Source: Candidatus Lustribacter telmatis
GTDB lineage: Bacteria > Vulcanimicrobiota > Vulcanimicrobiia > Vulcanimicrobiales > Vulcanimicrobiaceae
DNA: 55,358 nucleotides
Direction of reading: 5' to 3'
Assembly (NCBI GenBank): GCA_003164045.1
Contig: PLRU01000034.1
Coordinates: 72,781 to 128,138, forward strand
The position numbers and the translations under genes were made by a program. Numbering within the stretch: position 1 is the first letter of the stretch; each line of letters begins with the position of its first letter. The notes beneath the pieces are model-generated. The model made no database searches, had not been told where the DNA came from, and saw nothing but the letters and a program-made list of their open reading frames with translations. Positions 33,464 through 42,590 of this stretch are shown here, piece after piece.

Positions 33464-34600
33464 CTATGCGGTGATAAGCAATTCTTTCAAGCGGGGGTAG
33501 ACATCGCGCGCGAAGGACGTCATGCCGCGCACGGTTTCGTCGTGTTCGAGAAATCCGGCTTGTCCCATCATGAGCAAGTGGCCGTAGCCGCCGACGTGCG
33601 CGTGATGCTTCGCGATCTGCCGATAGACCGTATCGGGGTTTCCGGCAAACACGATGCCGGTTTCGATCAACTGCTCGAGCGTCGATGAGCGGTCGAACGC
33701 GGTCGAGGCACCGCGCAACAGCGAGGCCGCCGCTTTGAGCGACGCATAGCCCGGCGGGTTCTTCCATTGCGGGGCGACTTTGTTCGCACTCAGATACCAG
33801 AGCAGTTTGCGCGCGCCTGCGAAGCCGGCTTCGTCAGTGTCACCCGTGTACACGAGCGCTGCGTACGCGAGCCGGTCTTCAGTCGTCGTCTGCCCGGTTT
33901 CGGTGCGCCGGTCGCGATACGTATCGAAGATCGCCTTCGTCTGATCGAAGCCGGTCAAAAACGTCGCGGCCACGTGTCCGAAATCGGCGACCTTGGCGAC
34001 TTGCGACGTGCTCGTTGCCGTGATCCAGACCGGGGGTCGCGGCTGTTGATACGGCCGCGGCCAAATGTTCACCTGACGGTAATTGAAGTAGCGGCCTTCC
34101 CAATTGAACGGGCCATCGTGCGTCGTCCACGCTTTGAGAATCAAGTCGTGTGCTTCCCACAGGCGATCGGCCGTGCGCACGGGATTGCTGTTCGCCGGCG
34201 AGATCTCGTAGGGTACGCCCCGCACGAAGCCCACTTCCAAGCGGCCGCGTGAGTAGTTATCGACCATCGCCATCTCTTCGGCCACGCGCACCGGATCGCG
34301 CCGGTTACCGATTGGATTGCCGAGCACGAGAATGCGCGCTTTCTTCGTGATGCGCGAGAGCGCGCCGAGCACGACCGCCGCCGAGGGGTTCAGGTTCGTC
34401 GCCGTCTGATGATGTTCGTTGAGCATCAAGTCGAGACCCAGATCTTCGGCTTGCTGCCATTCATCGAGATAGCGGTGATAGAGTTCCGCGCCGATTTTTG
34501 GATCGAAGTTGCGATTCGGAAGCGTCACCCGGATCGAATCGTAGGTTTCGGGATCGGGCAGATACGGATAAGCGTTTTCGCTGAAATACCAAGCGCGCAA
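33464..34600 (-). CDS. LLM-class flavin-dependent monooxygenase (left arm of MarR divergon)
   Basis: A 378-residue luciferase-like protein. Typical elements are DLGLDLMLNEHHQTATNLNPS, NPIGNRRDPVRVAEEMAMVDNYSRGRLEVGFVRG, and WPRPYQQPRPPVWIT. Enzymes of this class use reduced FMN and O2 to hydroxylate or cleave substrates, supplied by a separate flavin reductase that is not in this window. The TTG start at 34600 is set by an AGGAG site 7 bases upstream, which itself overlaps the stop of the hydrolase gene. It is clearly paralogous to the gene at 37932. Confidence 0.9.
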   Translation of the reverse strand: MRAWYFSENAYPYLPDPETYDSIRVTLPNRNFDPKIGAELYHRYLDEWQQAEDLGLDLMLNEHHQTATNLNPSAAVVLGALSRITKKARILVLGNPIGNRRDPVRVAEEMAMVDNYSRGRLEVGFVRGVPYEISPANSNPVRTADRLWEAHDLILKAWTTHDGPFNWEGRYFNYRQVNIWPRPYQQPRPPVWITATSTSQVAKVADFGHVAATFLTGFDQTKAIFDTYRDRRTETGQTTTEDRLAYAALVYTGDTDEAGFAGARKLLWYLSANKVAPQWKNPPGYASLKAAASLLRGASTAFDRSSTLEQLIETGIVFAGNPDTVYRQIAKHHAHVGGYGHLLMMGQAGFLEHDETVRGMTSFARDVYPRLKELLITA

Positions 34601-34607
34601 TCTCGTG

Positions 34608-34612
34608 CTCCT
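34608..34612 (-). promoter_or_regulatory. Ribosome binding site fixing a TTG start
   Basis: AGGAG on the minus strand, 7 bases before TTG 34600. It overlaps the TAG stop (34611-34613) of the preceding hydrolase gene, so translation of the two genes is linked. It argues against the longer frame starting at 34654. Confidence 0.7.
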
Positions 34613-35393
34613 AGCGTTTGCTGAGAAAGGCGGCGACGAGTTTGACGAACTCATCGGGTTGCTCCACCTGCGGAACGTGCCCGGCCTTGAGGATGACGGT
34701 GAAATGCGATCCCGGTACGCGTTCGGAGAACGCCTGACCGTAGGCAGGCGTTACCAGCCCGTCGCTCTCGCCCCAAATGAACAGCACCGGCACCCGGATG
34801 CGATGCAAACGCCGCGGCAGCTTCGGATTGTGCGCGTACGGCTCCCACAGGTAGAGCGCGGAGGCTTCGCGGTTACGCGCGACGATCTCCATCGCCTCAT
34901 CGGAGAGCCCGGAGAGATCGGGCGCCTTGCTTAGATCGTAAAAGACCAGCTTTTGCAGATCCGCCGGCGCCGTTGCGAAGATATCGGCGATGTCGCGGGT
35001 GTTGCGATCGCTCACCTTGATGCCGACCGCATCGACGAGGATCAGCCGCGCGATCCGCGCCGTCGACTTCACCGCGATTTCGGCGGCGAGCCAACCACCC
35101 ATCGAGTGCCCGATCACCGTCACATCGCGCAGGTCGAGCTCTTCGAGCAGATCGAGATAGACATAGGCGAGATCGTCGATGCTGTCCATCCAGTCGGGCA
35201 GCACCGCGCGGCCGAAGCCCGGATGTGTCGGCGCGATCACCCGGCCGTGCTCGGCCAGCAGCTTGAGAAACGGTGCGTCGGGCACGGGGCCCCCAGCGCC
35301 GTGCAAGTAGAGGATCGGAGGGCCCTGCCCGAGCTCCACATAGGACACCGGAACCTGACCGGCCAGCACGTCTTTTGCAGTCGGAGCATTCAT
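34611..35393 (-). CDS. Alpha/beta-hydrolase (MhpC-like, left arm)
   Basis: A 260-residue hydrolase with an oxyanion-region LYLHGAGGP, nucleophile in GHSMGGW, acid in WGESDGLVTP and base in AGHVPQVEQP. The pattern is that of meta-cleavage-product hydrolases and related esterases. ATG 35393 overlaps the SBP stop (ATGA). A second hydrolase of the same kind stands at 37156 beyond the regulator. The substrate is unknown; pairing with an LLM monooxygenase suggests sequential oxidation and hydrolysis. Confidence 0.9.
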   Translation of the reverse strand: MNAPTAKDVLAGQVPVSYVELGQGPPILYLHGAGGPVPDAPFLKLLAEHGRVIAPTHPGFGRAVLPDWMDSIDDLAYVYLDLLEELDLRDVTVIGHSMGGWLAAEIAVKSTARIARLILVDAVGIKVSDRNTRDIADIFATAPADLQKLVFYDLSKAPDLSGLSDEAMEIVARNREASALYLWEPYAHNPKLPRRLHRIRVPVLFIWGESDGLVTPAYGQAFSERVPGSHFTVILKAGHVPQVEQPDEFVKLVAAFLSKR

Positions 35394-36577
35394 CGCGAGC
35401 GATTTCCCTTCGCCGAACCGGCGGTAACCCAATCACCTTTAGCATTGTCCCAGCGCAGAACGAGGACGTTGTCGGCCGTCAATCCGCGCTGGTTCTCGCC
35501 GCGGAAATCGTAGAGTCCGCAAATGCCGGCGAAATCGTGCAAGTTTTCGATATAGTCGCGAATCTCGGTGGACTTCGCATCGGGGCCCAGATGCCGCAGT
35601 GCATCCACGTAGATCAGCGCCGGATCCCAAAGCAGCGCGCTCTGGAAGTCCGGGACGACGCCTGCAGCATGCAACGCATCGCGAAAGAGCTTCTGCTGCA
35701 CGCCGACCGGGCCCGGCGAGAGCGTGTCGGTAATATATCCGAGGCCCGGGAAATACAACTCTTTCGGCGTGATGGCCGTATATTGGCGCATCTGTCCGAA
35801 CGTCATGTTTCCCCCGGAGGTAATGTAGGGCACGTTCATTCCGCTATCGGCGACGCCGTGCAGCAACGTGCCGAACGCGAGTCCCGCCGTCCAAATGAAC
35901 ACGACTTGGGGATTTGCCGCCTTGATGTTCGACATCTGCGCGGTCACGCTGAGATCGGTCGGGCTAAAATGTTCGCGGCGCACGAGATGCAGCGCCGCGT
36001 TCTCCGGAAACGCGAGCGCCGCATCGAGTGCCACGTCGCCGTCTTGACCGACGGCATCGGTCGACGTAATCCAACCGATGCGGTTCCAGCCGCGCTGACG
36101 CGCAAAGCGCACCATCGCATAAACGGCATCGGACGAAGAGAGGCTCGCTGAAAACAGATAACTGTTCTTCGCCGGATGCACGGCCGGCGACTGACAGAAT
36201 TGCACCGGCCCCGTTTTGAGCAGCGGTTCGGTCGCTCTACAGCTCGCGGCAACGCCCGGCCCCAGCATTAACTGAATGCCCGCCGCGGCAACCTGATTCG
36301 TCAGTTGCACCGACACCGTCGGATTCGACTGATCGTCGAGGAACAAGAACCGCACCGGCCGCCCCTTGATGCCGCCCTGCTTGTTGACGACGCCTTGCAG
36401 CAGCGTGAGCGCCTGCTTCACGCCCAAACCGGCAAACGAACCCTGTCCGCTGAGCGGAAGCACCGCGGTAATATCGACCGTCGCGTCGTCGGCGTTCGTA
36501 GTGGCCGGCATGGTTGCCAGCATCAACGCCGCAGCCAACGCGGCCACGGACCGGACGGGCATAGGTCGGGTCGTCAT
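35390..36577 (-). CDS. LivK-like branched-chain-type solute-binding protein (orphan)
   Basis: A 395-residue exported binding protein of the amino-acid/amide type: ITAVLPLSGQGSFAGLGVKQALTLLQ, GRPVRFLFLDDQSNPTVSVQLTNQ, and a C-terminal half with REHFSPTDLSVTAQMSNIKAANPQVVF. I start at ATG 36577, giving a leader ending near TNADD; the frame is open further up. No LivHMGF transporter is adjacent. It is the first gene of the left arm of the divergon and is coupled to the hydrolase. Similar proteins elsewhere bind aromatic acids as well as amino acids. Confidence 0.87.
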   Translation of the reverse strand: MTTRPMPVRSVAALAAALMLATMPATTNADDATVDITAVLPLSGQGSFAGLGVKQALTLLQGVVNKQGGIKGRPVRFLFLDDQSNPTVSVQLTNQVAAAGIQLMLGPGVAASCRATEPLLKTGPVQFCQSPAVHPAKNSYLFSASLSSSDAVYAMVRFARQRGWNRIGWITSTDAVGQDGDVALDAALAFPENAALHLVRREHFSPTDLSVTAQMSNIKAANPQVVFIWTAGLAFGTLLHGVADSGMNVPYITSGGNMTFGQMRQYTAITPKELYFPGLGYITDTLSPGPVGVQQKLFRDALHAAGVVPDFQSALLWDPALIYVDALRHLGPDAKSTEIRDYIENLHDFAGICGLYDFRGENQRGLTADNVLVLRWDNAKGDWVTAGSAKGNRSR

Positions 36578-36623
36578 TGCGGCGGCGTTCTCGTCACGCG
36601 ACCACGGCCCCCTCCCGTCCCGC

Positions 36624-36652
36624 TTGACAGGCAACATTCGTTGGTGTACAAA
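36624..36652 (+). promoter_or_regulatory. Candidate promoter for the MarR gene
   Basis: TTGACA at 36624-36629 and TACAAA at 36647-36652 with a 17-base spacer give a good sigma-70-like pair reading toward marR. The -10 element lies inside the palindrome described next, so a bound regulator would block it. A promoter for the left-facing gene must share the same 111-bp gap but is less clear. Confidence 0.6.
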
Positions 36653-36678
36653 CGATTAACGTTCGTACGCCAATGAAT
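36636..36678. promoter_or_regulatory. 43-bp imperfect palindrome, probable MarR operator
   Basis: Arms centred on 36657 pair at 17 of 21 positions. The left arm begins ATTCGTTGGTGTACAAACG and the right arm reads complementary (CGTTCGTACGCCAATGAAT). It covers the -10 element of the candidate marR promoter and lies between the divergent SBP gene and marR. MarR proteins bind such dyads as dimers and respond to aromatic ligands, so this is probably the site of autoregulation and control of both arms. It was found by reading the sequence, not by a motif scan. Confidence 0.75.
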
Positions 36679-36688
36679 CGCAGGTCGA

Positions 36689-37159
36689 ATGCCGATCCAG
36701 GACCTCTATGCAAAGCCCGGCTACCAAATCCGCCGTCTGCGTCAAATCGCCTCGGCGATCTTCGCGGCCGAAGCCGCGCCGTACGGCGTTACCTCGCAGC
36801 AGTACACCACCTTGGCGGCGCTGCACGATGTTGCGAGCCTCGAGCAAAACGAACTCTGCGACCTCTTGCGCCTCGATCGCTCAACGATGGCAACGCTGCT
36901 CGTGCGGCTCGAAGAGAAAGACCTGATCCGGCGCTCCACCTCGACGCTCGATCGGCGACGCAAACACGTCGTGCTTACGCCTCGCGGCCGGCGACTGCTC
37001 GCCGCAATTGGACCTGCGCTCGAGCGCATTCAGGAGAACATTCTCGCTCCGCTCGCGCAGGCGGATCGCGTGAACTTTGCGCGCATGCTCAAAGAACTCG
37101 TTGAGGCGCACACGATCGCTGCCGACGAGCGCTCTCAAACCGATGAGGAAGCTTCATGA
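36689..37159 (+). CDS. MarR-family transcriptional regulator
   Basis: A 156-residue winged-helix regulator: EQNELCDLLRLDRSTMATLLVRLEEKDLIRR holds the recognition helix, and DRRRKHVVLTPRGRRLL is the wing. It stands at the centre of a divergon, with a probable operator just upstream, and its stop overlaps the next gene (ATGA). MarR proteins usually repress catabolic or efflux genes until a phenolic ligand binds. The likely ligand is a substrate or product of the flanking hydrolases and monooxygenases. Confidence 0.93.
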   Translation: MPIQDLYAKPGYQIRRLRQIASAIFAAEAAPYGVTSQQYTTLAALHDVASLEQNELCDLLRLDRSTMATLLVRLEEKDLIRRSTSTLDRRRKHVVLTPRGRRLLAAIGPALERIQENILAPLAQADRVNFARMLKELVEAHTIAADERSQTDEEAS

Positions 37160-37935
37160 CGACTGCGACCACTTCCGCAACCCGCACGACGATTGAGGTC
37201 GAGGGTGCGCAGGTAAGCGTGCTGCGCGGCGGCTCGGGACCGCCGCTCCTCTTCTTACACGGCAGCGATGCCTTCGGCGATTGGCAGCCCTTCATGGACG
37301 AACTCGCCGGCCGCTTCGAGGTGATCGTGCCCGATCATCCGGGCTTCGGACGTTCGAGCACGCCGCCATGGCTCGATACGATCGGCGACCTGGCGCACTT
37401 TTACCGCGCGTTCATCGAAACGCTGGGGCTGCGCGACGTTGTCCTCGCCGGACATTCGCTCGGCGGGTGGATCGGCTGCGAACTCGCGCTGCGCGATACG
37501 CGTGACTTGCACGCGCTCGTGCTCGTCGATTCCGCCGGTCTGCCGTTAACGGTCGACGGTGTCGATACGTTCATGTGCTCGCCCGATGAAATTCGCGCGG
37601 CGTCGTACGCCGATGCGAAGCGCGCGCCGGTGCTCGATGAGGAGTCACTGGCAAACCAAGCCAAGAACGCGCTGATGACGGCACGCGTCGGCTGGCGGCC
37701 GCGTTTCTACGATCCACAACTCGCAAAATGGCTGCACCGGCTGCGGGTTCCCACGCTCGTCGTGTGGGGCGAAACCGACGCGATCTTTCCGCCGCAGCAG
37801 GCGGCCGTCTTTGCTGCGGCCATCGGCGGCGCGCAAACGCTGATGATTCCCGGCGCCGGTCACCTTCCGCACGTCGAGCAGCCGCGGGCGTTTGCCGCCG
37901 GCGTCCTCGCGTTCATCGACGGAGTTCGCAAGTGA
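37156..37935 (+). CDS. Alpha/beta-hydrolase (MhpC-like, right arm)
   Basis: A 259-residue hydrolase with LFLHGSDAFGDW, VIVPDHPGFGRS, nucleophile GHSLGGW, acid WGETDAIFPP and base GAGHLPHVEQP. It resembles the left-arm hydrolase (34611-35393) in every motif and in the HPGFGR and VEQP segments. ATG 37156 overlaps marR, and GTG of the next gene overlaps its stop, so regulator, hydrolase and monooxygenase are made as one unit. Substrate unknown. Confidence 0.92.
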   Translation: MTTATTSATRTTIEVEGAQVSVLRGGSGPPLLFLHGSDAFGDWQPFMDELAGRFEVIVPDHPGFGRSSTPPWLDTIGDLAHFYRAFIETLGLRDVVLAGHSLGGWIGCELALRDTRDLHALVLVDSAGLPLTVDGVDTFMCSPDEIRAASYADAKRAPVLDEESLANQAKNALMTARVGWRPRFYDPQLAKWLHRLRVPTLVVWGETDAIFPPQQAAVFAAAIGGAQTLMIPGAGHLPHVEQPRAFAAGVLAFIDGVRK

Positions 37936-39086
37936 AGTACATCGCGTTCCACCTCATGCCGTATGCCGATCTCGATCTCTCGTACACCGACACCTACGAC
38001 TCGGCATGGGTGACGCTGCCGAACAGCTACTACGACCCGGTCAAGGGGCATGCGCTCTATAACCGCTACATCGACGAACTCGAGTATGCCGATCAACTCG
38101 GCTTCGACGGCGTCGGGGTGAACGAGCACCATCAAAACGCGTACGGTTTGATGCCGACGCCGGGCGTGATCGCCGGCGCGCTCGCCCGGCGCACCAAAGG
38201 CACGATCGCGGTCCTGGGCCGAGCCCTGCCGCTGGTAAACAATCCGCTGGTGATCGCCGAGGAATTCTCGATGATCGACAACATCACGGGCGGACGGCTG
38301 ATCGCCGGGTTCGTGCGCGGGATCGGCGCTGAATATCACTCGTGGAACATGAACCCGGCGTTCTCGCACGAGCGCTTCGGCGAAGCGCACGATCTCATCG
38401 TGCGCGCCTGGACGGAAACGGGACCGTTTCACTGGCGCAGCAAGCACTATGATTTCCGCTACGTCAACACGTGGCCGCGCCCGTACCAGCAACCGCATCC
38501 GCCGATTTGGATCCCCTCGCAAGGGAGCCGGGAAACGATCGTGTGGGCGGCGGCGGCCGAGCGCAAGTACACCTACCTGCAAACGTACAGTCCGGTGAGC
38601 GCGGTGAAACGCTTCCTCGATCTCTATCGCGAGGAGGCGCAAAAGGCCGGGTACACCGCAGCGCCCGAGCAGTTGGGCTGGATGACGCCGGTCTTCGTAG
38701 GCGAGACCGACGCATCGGCACGCGAAGAGGCGAAGCCGCACATCGAGGCGTTTGCCAATAAGTTCTTGCGCATGAAATCCGAAATGACGCGTCCGCCCGG
38801 CTACCTCAGCCTTGCCTCGGCCAAAGCCGTGCTGGAAGCGAAGGCCGGCCGGGGCGCCGTGCACACGGTCGATTCGCTCATGGAGAGCGGGCAGTTTATC
38901 TGCGGGTCGGCCGCCACCGTACGCGACCGGCTGGCCGAATACGAACGCACCCTCGGGCTTGGAAACTTTCTCGCGCTGCTGCAGTTCGGCACGCTGCCGC
39001 ACGAGGCGACGATGCGCAACATCGAACGTTTCGCCAAAGACGTGATCCCGCAACTCCGCGCCCGGCAGCCGATGGTACCGGCGTGA
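37932..39086 (+). CDS. LLM-class flavin-dependent monooxygenase (right arm)
   Basis: A 384-residue luciferase-like enzyme with QLGFDGVGVNEHHQNAYGLMP, IDNITGGRLIAGFVRGIG, and NTWPRPYQQPHPPIWIP. The last two motifs are nearly the same as in the left-arm gene, so the pairs arose by duplication. GTG 37932 overlaps the hydrolase stop (GTGA); the frame upstream of it is a shadow. Needs reduced flavin from elsewhere. Ends 12 bases from the facing sdaA gene. Confidence 0.92.
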   Translation: MKYIAFHLMPYADLDLSYTDTYDSAWVTLPNSYYDPVKGHALYNRYIDELEYADQLGFDGVGVNEHHQNAYGLMPTPGVIAGALARRTKGTIAVLGRALPLVNNPLVIAEEFSMIDNITGGRLIAGFVRGIGAEYHSWNMNPAFSHERFGEAHDLIVRAWTETGPFHWRSKHYDFRYVNTWPRPYQQPHPPIWIPSQGSRETIVWAAAAERKYTYLQTYSPVSAVKRFLDLYREEAQKAGYTAAPEQLGWMTPVFVGETDASAREEAKPHIEAFANKFLRMKSEMTRPPGYLSLASAKAVLEAKAGRGAVHTVDSLMESGQFICGSAATVRDRLAEYERTLGLGNFLALLQFGTLPHEATMRNIERFAKDVIPQLRARQPMVPA

Positions 39087-39098
39087 ACCCGCTCGGGG

Positions 39099-40442
39099 TT
39101 AACACTCGACGACGCTGACGGCGAGGCCGCCGAGCGACGTCTCTTTATATTTCGACTGCATATCGAGGCCCGTTTGGTACATCACCGCGATCACTTGATC
39201 GAGTGAGACTTTGTGCTCTTCTTCGCTCATTGCCATGCGCACGGCTTGAATCGCCTTGACCGCGCCGATCGCGTTTCGTTCGATGCACGGAATCTGCACG
39301 AGACCGCCGATCGGATCGCACGTCATACCGAGGTTGTGCTCCATCGCGATCTCCGCCGCGTGTTCCATCTGCGCGTTCGTGCCGTGCATCGCCGCAACGA
39401 GACCCGCGGCCGCCATCGAACACGCCACGCCGACTTCACCCTGGCAACCCACTTCGGCGCCCGAGATGGACGCGTTGCGCTTGTAGAGCATGCCGACTGC
39501 CGCAGCCGTAAGCAGGCAGCGCTCGATGCCCGCGGAGTTCGCGTCCGGAATGTAGTCGCGATAGTAGCGCACGACGGCCGGAATGATGCCGGCAGCGCCG
39601 TTCGTCGGCGCGGTGACGACGCGGCCGCCCGCGGCGTTCTCTTCGTTCACCGCGATCGCGATAACGTTGAGGTAATCCATCGCGTCGAGACTCTGATTTT
39701 CCGCGCGCGCAAGATATTTCGCATACAACCGCGGTGCGCGCCGGCGCACGTTGAGGCCGCCCGGCAAGATGCCCTCGGTGTGCAAGCCGCGTTCGGCCGC
39801 CTCATCCATCGTACGCCAGATTGCGGACAGCTCGCCGGCGAGCGCTTCACGCGACACAAACGCGCACTCGTTGGCCTGCACGACTTCCCACAGTTTAAGC
39901 CCCGCGGCGTCCGCGATGGCGAGGAGTTCTTCCGCCGATGTAAATGGGTACGGAATGTCCTCGCTGCGGCGGAGACTCTCGAACCCCTCGCCTTCAACGG
40001 CGCCCCCGCCGATCGAAAAATACTCGGCGCTGTGCAGCACGTCGCCGCTGCGATCGAAGGCGCTAAAGCGCAATCCGTTCGGATGATACGGTAACGACGT
40101 CCCCCGGTTGAAGACGATGTCGGTGGCCGGATCGAACGCAATCGCCGCGCCGCACGGCAGAAGAAGCGTACGGTCCACAGCGACCGCATCGGGCAGCGCC
40201 GCGATGATGTGCTGCTCGACCGTGTCGGGAGCATAGCCCGCGAGGCCGAGCAGAACCGCCCGATCGGTACCATGACCGCGCCCGGTAAGCGCCAGCGAGC
40301 CGAACAAATCGACTTGTATTCGCGCAACGGCGTTTTGCCGTTCGCCGAGCAGCGAAACGAAGCGCTCGGCTGCGCGCATCGGGCCTACCGTGTGCGAACT
40401 CGATGGCCCGATGCCGATCTTGAACACGTCCGCGAGGCGCAT
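39099..40442 (-). CDS. sdaA: L-serine ammonia-lyase, single-chain iron-sulfur type
   Basis: Deaminates L-serine to pyruvate with a [4Fe-4S] cluster. The 447-residue protein has [16 protein letters not shown] at the N terminus (beta domain), then [12 protein letters not shown], and in the alpha domain [38 protein letters not shown] and [18 protein letters not shown], which carry the cluster cysteines. Full single-chain length matches the enterobacterial-type enzyme. No obvious operon partner; it faces the LLM gene. Confidence 0.95.
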   Translation of the reverse strand: MRLADVFKIGIGPSSSHTVGPMRAAERFVSLLGERQNAVARIQVDLFGSLALTGRGHGTDRAVLLGLAGYAPDTVEQHIIAALPDAVAVDRTLLLPCGAAIAFDPATDIVFNRGTSLPYHPNGLRFSAFDRSGDVLHSAEYFSIGGGAVEGEGFESLRRSEDIPYPFTSAEELLAIADAAGLKLWEVVQANECAFVSREALAGELSAIWRTMDEAAERGLHTEGILPGGLNVRRRAPRLYAKYLARAENQSLDAMDYLNVIAIAVNEENAAGGRVVTAPTNGAAGIIPAVVRYYRDYIPDANSAGIERCLLTAAAVGMLYKRNASISGAEVGCQGEVGVACSMAAAGLVAAMHGTNAQMEHAAEIAMEHNLGMTCDPIGGLVQIPCIERNAIGAVKAIQAVRMAMSEEEHKVSLDQVIAVMYQTGLDMQSKYKETSLGGLAVSVVEC

Positions 40443-40489
40443 GCCTATCGCGTTGGCACTACCTCGTCAACGCGCCTCTAGGGCTTGGG

Positions 40490-40975
40490 CTACGGGCGAG
40501 TGACCGACCACGTACCGCCGAACGAGACGATCCCGTTGCCGCCGGTTTGTCCGGCCGCAGTATCCGGGGCGAACGTGTAGAGCGGGTGGCCCAGGTATTC
40601 GAGTTGCGTCACGCTATTGTCGGGACGTACGAACGTCGCGAAGCCCGTACTGAGCGCCACGCCGACCGGCGGCGTAACCGGCGGCCACACGCTCGTACAG
40701 CTCGATGCAACCGTACATTCCAGGGACGCCGGCGAGTCGCCGGAGAGTTCGTACACGGTATGGCTCGTCGCCGGAGCGACGAAACCGGCGGAGCCCAAGA
40801 GCGTCGCTTCAGAGAGCGTTGTTGCAGCCGGCGGTGCGGTGGGCGTCGGCGTCGGAGCGGGCGTCACAACCGGGGCGGCAGCAGGGGCCGAGTAGCCGCC
40901 ACCGGCGCCGCCGCCGCACGCAACGAGTCCGAGGGCCGTGGAAAGCAAGACAGATGAGATAACAATCGAGCGCAT
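40490..40975 (-). CDS. COG4315-like secreted lipoprotein
   Basis: A 161-residue lipoprotein with a lipobox (LGLVAC), then a proline- and threonine-rich linker of about 40 residues (repeats of P-x-P-T). The globular part has the repeat of unknown function found in predicted lipoproteins with Y-x-[FWY]-x-x-D: TVYELSGD, ASSCTSVWPPV, and YLGHPLYTFAPDTAAGQTGG. Located on the outer face of a membrane. Function unknown. It diverges from the monooxygenase gene. Confidence 0.85.
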   Translation of the reverse strand: MRSIVISSVLLSTALGLVACGGGAGGGYSAPAAAPVVTPAPTPTPTAPPAATTLSEATLLGSAGFVAPATSHTVYELSGDSPASLECTVASSCTSVWPPVTPPVGVALSTGFATFVRPDNSVTQLEYLGHPLYTFAPDTAAGQTGGNGIVSFGGTWSVTRP

Positions 40976-41063
40976 GCGACTAGCCTAACGGGCGATTGTA
41001 AACCCGTGCTGAAACGAGCGCGACACGCCGTTTAGCGTTTCTTGACTTCTGGAAGTGATCGGT

Positions 41064-42590
41064 ATGACGACAACGCAAGCCACGACACCCACCGTCGCCA
41101 TTATCGGAGCCGGCCTCGGCGGGATCGCTGCGGCCGTGAACCTCAAACGTGCGGGCATCGAGTCGTTCACGATCTTCGAGCAGTCGGCCGGTCCCGGCGG
41201 CACGTGGTGGGATAATACGTATCCCGGCGCCGAGTGCGACATCGACATCCTCTTCTACTCGTATTCGTTTCAACCGCACGATTGGACGCGGACGCACGCT
41301 TCCCAGCGCGAGATTCAGGCTTACGTCCAGACGGTGATCGACCGCTTCGAGTTGGCCCCGCGGATGCGCTACAACACGCGGATCGCCGAAGCGATTTGGG
41401 ACGATCAGCAACACGCCTACGATATCAAAACGGCCGGCGGCGAAGCGCTGCGCTTCGACGTCGTCATCAGCGCGGTCGGCCTGCTCAACGTGCCGCGCTA
41501 TCCGGATTGGCCCGGTCTGGAAACGTTCCGCGGTCCGAAATTTCATACCGCTCGCTGGGAACATCAGCACGACCTCAGCGGAAAAACCGTCGCCGTCGTG
41601 GGAACGGGTTCGACGGCCGCGCAAGTCGTGCCGGCCATCGCACCGGTCGCCGGCCGCGTCACGATGTTCTCGCGCGAACCCGCCTACGTGATGCCGAAGA
41701 ACGAACGCGATCTCACGCCCGCCGAGCGGGAGCGTTTCGGTTCGCGCTGGGGACGCCGGCTTGCGCGCGCGAAATTTTTTCTCAACATCGAACGCGGCAT
41801 GGCCGTGCGCGATCCGAAGAGCGAACGGCAGCGCGCCACGGTAGCGCGTTATAACCGCTACAAAGACACGGTGTTTGCCGAGCGTCCGGAGCTGCGCGAA
41901 TGGGCTTCACCCGCTTATCCGTTTGCGTGTAAACGACCGGTAGGTTCCACCGACCTCTACCCCTCGCTCTTGCGCGAGAACGTGCAGCTCGTGCCGCGGG
42001 CCGTCACCAGCGTAACGGAAACCGGCGTGGTGGATAGCGACGGCATCGAACACCCGGCCGACGTTCTCGTCATGGCCACGGGCTTTCAACCCTGGAACTT
42101 CCTGGCGAACTTCAACTTGGTCGGTCGCGCCGGACGCACGATCGGCGGCGTCTGGGGCGACGAGCCGGAGGCATTTCTCGGCATCCAGGTCGCCGGCTTC
42201 CCGAACTTCTTCATCATGTACGGGCCGAACACGAACTACATGAGCGTCACGTTCATGCTCGAACGCCAGGCCGAATACATCACCCGCGCCGTCAAGCGCC
42301 TCATCCGCGCGAAAGCAACCGCCATCGACGTGCGCCGCGGCGTGATGGACTTCTACAACCGGCGCGTCACGATCGCGCTCTCAAAGAAAACGCTCGAGGG
42401 CGACTGCAGCAACTACTATCATTCGGCCTCGGGCAAGAACGTCGTCACCTGGCCGTGGTGGGGCTCGATCTACGTCCTCTTGACCTTCATCGGCGGACTC
42501 GGATGCTATACGCGCCGCGCCACCGCCGAACGCGCGCCGCGGCACCTCGAGCGCGAACGCTCGCACGTGCGCCGCGCGCAGTCGGTTTAA
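41064..42590 (+). CDS. Baeyer-Villiger-type flavin monooxygenase
   Basis: A 508-residue enzyme with an N-terminal FAD motif AIIGAGLGGIAAAV, the GPGGTWWDNTYPGAECD segment, and the Baeyer-Villiger fingerprint FRGPKFHTARW (residues 155-165, F-x-G-x3-H-x3-W), then the NADPH motif VAVVGTGSTAAQV. These enzymes turn ketones to esters or lactones with NADPH and O2. ATG 41064 is chosen because GGAAG lies 9 bases upstream; GTG 41055 falls inside that site. The 3' end overlaps the facing amidohydrolase by 4 bases. Confidence 0.93.
   Translation: MTTTQATTPTVAIIGAGLGGIAAAVNLKRAGIESFTIFEQSAGPGGTWWDNTYPGAECDIDILFYSYSFQPHDWTRTHASQREIQAYVQTVIDRFELAPRMRYNTRIAEAIWDDQQHAYDIKTAGGEALRFDVVISAVGLLNVPRYPDWPGLETFRGPKFHTARWEHQHDLSGKTVAVVGTGSTAAQVVPAIAPVAGRVTMFSREPAYVMPKNERDLTPAERERFGSRWGRRLARAKFFLNIERGMAVRDPKSERQRATVARYNRYKDTVFAERPELREWASPAYPFACKRPVGSTDLYPSLLRENVQLVPRAVTSVTETGVVDSDGIEHPADVLVMATGFQPWNFLANFNLVGRAGRTIGGVWGDEPEAFLGIQVAGFPNFFIMYGPNTNYMSVTFMLERQAEYITRAVKRLIRAKATAIDVRRGVMDFYNRRVTIALSKKTLEGDCSNYYHSASGKNVVTWPWWGSIYVLLTFIGGLGCYTRRATAERAPRHLERERSHVRRAQSV

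Noticed and set aside
37860..39053. A 397-residue reverse frame antisense to the right-arm LLM gene
   Set aside because: The forward strand carries full LLM motifs with a coupled start; the reverse frame has only Arg/His/Asp-rich sequence.
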